A DNA stretch of 64,000 nucleotides from JAFIFT01 sp020051095. GTDB taxonomy: Bacteria > Pseudomonadota > Gammaproteobacteria > Legionellales > Legionellaceae. The stretch covers positions 124,001 to 188,000 of the forward strand of contig NZ_CAXMZT010000006.1 of the NCBI RefSeq assembly GCF_964199965.1. The letters run 5' to 3'. Below the pieces are notes generated by a model. That model was not told the origin of the DNA. It saw nothing but the letters and a program-made list of their open reading frames with translations, and made no database searches. Numbering within the stretch: the stretch's first letter is position 1; the number at the start of each line of letters is the position of its first letter. The position numbers and the translations under genes were made by a program. Positions 63,416 through 64,000 of this stretch are shown here, one piece after another.

Positions 63416-63736
63416 TAGTTCTTGCTTATCACCTTACTGTCTTGAGAAGGTATTGGTAGCCTGGACCCTCCGCAAATTCGCCTGTCTCTTGGTCACTTCT
63501 CACCGAAACGTCATATTTGGGGCATCTCGAGAGAAAATGATTCAAAAAAGTGCTCACATACTGATGTATTCTGCGCTTTTTTTGAATCATTTTCTCCCGA
63601 CCTGCACTCAAATCTGACGTTTCCCCGTAAATTCTATATTTGTGTAGAAGAGTCAGGCAAATTCGCGGAGGGTGACGCATGGTTTTCGTGGAGGGAGACA
63701 CGATTGGTTGATCTAATAGATTTTGTGCCTAGATAC
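63416..63736. other. Intergenic region with large palindrome, before the OxyR-like gene
   Basis: This gap of 321 bases between convergent genes is dominated by the imperfect palindrome at 63465-63673. Reading frames through it are mirror images of each other and have no ribosome sites, so I treat it as non-coding. Confidence 0.55.
63465..63673. repeat. 209-bp imperfect palindrome with three nested inverted-repeat blocks
   Basis: Outer arms 63465-63484 and 63654-63673 match at 18 of 20 positions (ACCCTCCGC core). Middle arms 63505-63519 and 63609-63623 match at 14 of 15 (GAAACGTCA). Inner arms 63531-63550 and 63576-63596 share GAGAAAATGATTC with A/T runs and pair almost fully. The loop is 25 bases. 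This is a fold-back or MITE-like element lying between converging genes. Confidence 0.7.
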
Positions 63737-64000
63737 TCACGGTATTTTTAATTTTTTCATGATTTCATTCTGCATTATTTTAGCTAAAGCCATGCATGTT
63801 TTTTCCCGCCCTGCCCCATTTCGCCATAGTAATGCCAATTCTCTATACGGTTTTTTACCTTTTTGTGGTATCAACTTGACAGGTTGATTAACCAAGATGC
63901 CACTTTCGATGGCTAACTTAGGCACAAAGGTAACGCCCATGCCGTGGGCAACCATCTCAGTGAGGGTGTGCAAGCTGGCTGCTTTGAAGGGATGGATTAA
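63737..64000 (-). CDS. LysR-family regulator, OxyR-like, C-terminal fragment (runs off window)
   Basis: These are the last 87 codons of a minus-strand gene that enters from beyond the window. The readable part is the end of a LysR effector domain: SLHTLTEMVAHGMGVTFVPKLAIESG, then RELALLWRNGAGREKTCMALAKIM. This fits OxyR (SLETLRxMVAxGxGITLLP) well. OxyR senses peroxide by a cysteine pair that lies upstream of this fragment, so the sensor cannot be checked. The gene should continue past 64000. Confidence 0.8.
   Translation of the reverse strand, partial: LIHPFKAASLHTLTEMVAHGMGVTFVPKLAIESGILVNQPVKLIPQKGKKPYRELALLWRNGAGREKTCMALAKIMQNEIMKKLKIP

Noticed and set aside
63360..63701. Mirror-image ORFs on both strands across the large palindrome
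   Set aside because: Their similarity to each other follows from the palindrome; neither has a ribosome site or known motif.
1..64000. tRNA, rRNA, CRISPR array or prophage
   Set aside because: Looked for TTCGA-type T-loops with acceptor stems, regularly spaced repeats, and integrase or structural phage genes; none convincing.

Overview
The window reads as chromosomal DNA of a Legionella-like gammaproteobacterium. It is AT-rich and densely coding, with short intergenic gaps. The best pointer is a 475-residue flagellin whose length and sequence resemble Legionella FlaA from memory, followed by flaG, fliD and fliS. Also consistent are a pilBCD cluster, a distant pilin gene with its own sigma-54-type promoter, a pyrophosphate-type phosphofructokinase, Sel1-type and hydrophobic effector-like proteins, and palindromic intergenic repeats. 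I recognised no tRNA, rRNA, CRISPR array, transposase or phage gene. Species and all homology statements are from recall and motif reading, not from a search.

Layout. 1-2.6 kb: pyrF 5' end, a WbpE-like sugar aminotransferase, and the exported methionine sulfoxide reductases msrA-msrB. 2.7-7.1 kb: a PolB-type exonuclease, an SDR dehydrogenase, an isochorismatase-like hydrolase, an outer-membrane barrel and rdgC. 7.2-8.9 kb: a GNAT/PuuE-like deacetylase pair. 9-13.2 kb: nagZ-bamD, a secreted Cys-rich protein, DUF1820-hpt and a methyltransferase. 13.7-17.7 kb: pilBCD. 17.7-20.6 kb: a Nudix/membrane/Sel1 operon and ppsR. 20.7-24.8 kb: htpG with a heat-shock promoter, a DUF4124 protein and glnA. 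24.9-28 kb: a valine/branched-chain acyl-CoA operon. 28.1-33.3 kb: recQ, rimI, nhaA, a small Gly-rich protein and PPi-type pfk. 33.6-38.6 kb: pilin, an oxygenase-hemF operon, an SDR-MFS pair and a cold-shock protein. 38.8-42.3 kb: prfB (with programmed +1 frameshift), lysS and a membrane protein. 42.5-46.9 kb: a small secreted protein and the accD-folC-dedD-cvpA-uspA operon. 47-51.7 kb: a K+ channel-like protein and flaA-flaG-fliD-fliS. 51.7-53.5 kb: a chagasin-like inhibitor and a lipase-like membrane protein. 53.7-60.3 kb: lnt-leuS-lptE-holA-nadD. 60.3-63.7 kb: two unrecognised proteins among palindromic repeats. The 3' end of an OxyR-like regulator closes the window.

How the genes work together. 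Most of the window is housekeeping. Surface and motility functions recur: type IV pilus assembly, pilin, flagellar filament and cap, lipoprotein acylation (lnt), LPS assembly (lptE), barrel assembly (bamD) and wall recycling (nagZ). Three specialised promoters tie genes to global regulation: sigma-28 for flaA, sigma-54 for the pilin and sigma-32 for htpG. The accessory material worth attention is the set of unrecognised or effector-like proteins (38.8, 52.2, 60.3 and 61.8 kb) and at least six distinct palindromic repeats, including a 209-bp imperfect palindrome at 63.5 kb. I found no clear new defence or mobile system.
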